The notes beneath the pieces are model-generated. The model did not search any database and had not been told where the DNA came from. It saw only the letters and a program-made list of their open reading frames with translations. The position numbers and the translations under genes were made by a program. 64,000 bases of DNA from Lunatimonas lonarensis (GTDB lineage: Bacteria > Bacteroidota > Bacteroidia > Cytophagales > Cyclobacteriaceae), in contig NZ_AQHR01000061.1 in assembly GCF_000390185.1 (NCBI RefSeq), positions 1 to 64,000 of the forward strand, given 5' to 3'. This document shows, piece after piece, positions 63,064 through 64,000 of this stretch. The stretch's first letter is position 1. Each line of letters begins with the position of its first letter.

Positions 63064-64000
63064 TTACGCTTGGATAATTGCCCCTCTGAGTCCACTACTG
63101 TTGAGGATCGCTCCAAATTCCAAGATAACCTCCATCGGAACTCCATTTTCGAGTGCCCCCTCCACTACCGCCTCCACAAACAAGTCATAATCCTCAGCTG
63201 TAATCCTTCCGGTCATTCGGGCATTTGCCACCGGATTGTGTGCATCCGCCATATTCATCCCTCCATAGCCAATGTTCTGAGAGCCGATGTTCGCTGCGAG
63301 GAAGTCACTGAAATCCTTGACCAATTGCTGAAATCCCGAAAAGTTTCCACCACCAACCTCCGCGAGAAGGACCGAAAAATAAGGCTGAAGGTCATCGTAT
63401 TTTCCACCCTGATTGGTAGCTATCACCAGTACTGTACTGGTAACTACTTGACGAAGGGCAAGATAGCCGACCTCCACAAGCGCCCCTTCGCGGTCGGGAT
63501 CTTCTATCAAACCAGAACCTCCCAACCGGGTGTACAGATCAAGTTGCTCTCCTGCACCTCGCTGCACAATCGGTCCGCGGAGGGACTCCAAAAGCTCTCC
63601 CACGGGGCCAATTACAGCCTGGGAGGTAATACCCGCCTGGGCGGCACCTGCTACTACCGCTTGAATAAAAAGATCATAATCACTGTCATTGACAAGGCCA
63701 TTCATGCGGGGGTTTTTGGCGGGGTCGTGTGCATCCGCCATGCTAAGGCCTCCATATGTAAAATTCTTCGCCCCGGTAGCCTGTGCAAGTAGGTCTGTGA
63801 AATCTGACACCAAAGTGGTAAAACCCGAAGTTTCTCCCCTTCCAACTTCCGACAAAAGCACACTGAAGTAAGGTTGAAGATCGTCATAGGCACCACCGTC
63901 ATTGGTTGCGATTTCCATCACCGTATTGATCACGACCGTTCTTAAATTCAGGTAACCTTGCTCCACTTGCTGGCCCGGATTGTCCGGATCGCTTACGCGC
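63064..64000 (-). CDS. Tandem truncated-haemoglobin-like protein, partial
   Basis: The reading frame is open at the right window edge, so the N terminus is missing. Two repeats of about 145 residues are visible. Each has an N-terminal helix (LRTVVINTVMEIATN / LRQVVTSTVLVIATN), DDLQPYFSVLL, a helix (LVSDFTDLLAQ / LVKDFSDFLAA), and YGGxxMADAHxP, where His falls at the proximal F8 position of group 1 truncated haemoglobins. The middle linker begins DLYTRLGG, also typical of that family. A heme-binding role is inferred only; a GTG at 63966 is not a convincing start since the frame continues upstream. Confidence 0.6.
   Translation of the reverse strand, partial: RVSDPDNPGQQVEQGYLNLRTVVINTVMEIATNDGGAYDDLQPYFSVLLSEVGRGETSGFTTLVSDFTDLLAQATGAKNFTYGGLSMADAHDPAKNPRMNGLVNDSDYDLFIQAVVAGAAQAGITSQAVIGPVGELLESLRGPIVQRGAGEQLDLYTRLGGSGLIEDPDREGALVEVGYLALRQVVTSTVLVIATNQGGKYDDLQPYFSVLLAEVGGGNFSGFQQLVKDFSDFLAANIGSQNIGYGGMNMADAHNPVANARMTGRITAEDYDLFVEAVVEGALENGVPMEVILEFGAILNSSGLRGAIIQA

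Noticed and set aside
62953-63792. Long open frame on the plus strand (279 codons)
   Set aside because: It is antisense to the globin-like tandem gene, which has clear internal repeats and family motifs. The plus-strand product has no recognisable domain and no promoter.

Overview
The window looks like a chromosomal segment of a Bacteroidota bacterium, most likely Cytophagales and close to Cyclobacteriaceae. The basis is: recurrent TAnnTTTG -7 boxes with an upstream TTG, little use of Shine-Dalgarno sites, a fused CcoN-CcoO oxidase subunit, a fused alpha/beta 2-oxoacid dehydrogenase E1, DUF4221-, DUF1080-, DUF3109- and sulfatase-type proteins, and many small lipoproteins. The species is inferred from family content only.

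Layout. 1-11520: one nine-gene minus-strand operon for branched-chain amino acids (ilvD-ilvB-ilvN-ilvC-leuA-leuC-leuD-cimA-leuB). It is preceded by an unannotated 15-codon leader peptide, MFSIVSIISLVVILI, with a textbook terminator/antiterminator pair, and closed by a terminator at 34-64. The citramalate synthase suggests isoleucine is made from pyruvate. 11835-21863: housekeeping genes (ispE, an EamA transporter, an LptF/G-type permease, tgt, a glycosyltransferase, a sigma factor, rsmG, a DUF4221-like lipoprotein, der, era). 22184-22397: a decayed copy and an intact copy of initiator tRNA-Met, then an accessory block (22565-30887) with a DUF4411/ImmA-IrrE pair and a type I restriction-modification operon that contains a DUF1016 nuclease gene. 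31101-36825: a lipoprotein, a sulfatase, DUF3109 and a FecA-like TonB receptor. 37015-37435: RNase P RNA, followed by an AAA+ response regulator without a DNA-binding domain. 38640-44468: a tiny lipoprotein, a LuxE-like protein, a lipoprotein, E1 dehydrogenase and alanine dehydrogenase.

44584-56825 is a low-oxygen respiration region: hemN, the complete cbb3 oxidase assembly cluster (ccoI, ccoS, ccoNO, ccoQ, ccoP, ccoG, ccoH, a TauE/SafE-like membrane protein), a USP-like protein and an FNR-type regulator. Four copies of a palindrome of the form ATGAY-N4-RTCAT lie upstream of hemN, ccoI, the USP-like gene and the fnr-like gene, so this looks like a local FNR regulon with a non-E. coli half-site. 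56920-64000: two nuclease/HhH-type proteins, two glutamyl-tRNA reductase paralogues flanking a WG-repeat protein, and, cut by the window edge, a tandem protein that resembles duplicated truncated haemoglobin domains.

The strongest new observations are the ilv attenuator, the FNR-like operator set with a matching change in the recognition helix, the long inverted repeat around the TonB-receptor promoter, and the in-frame repeated palindrome in the DUF1016 gene.
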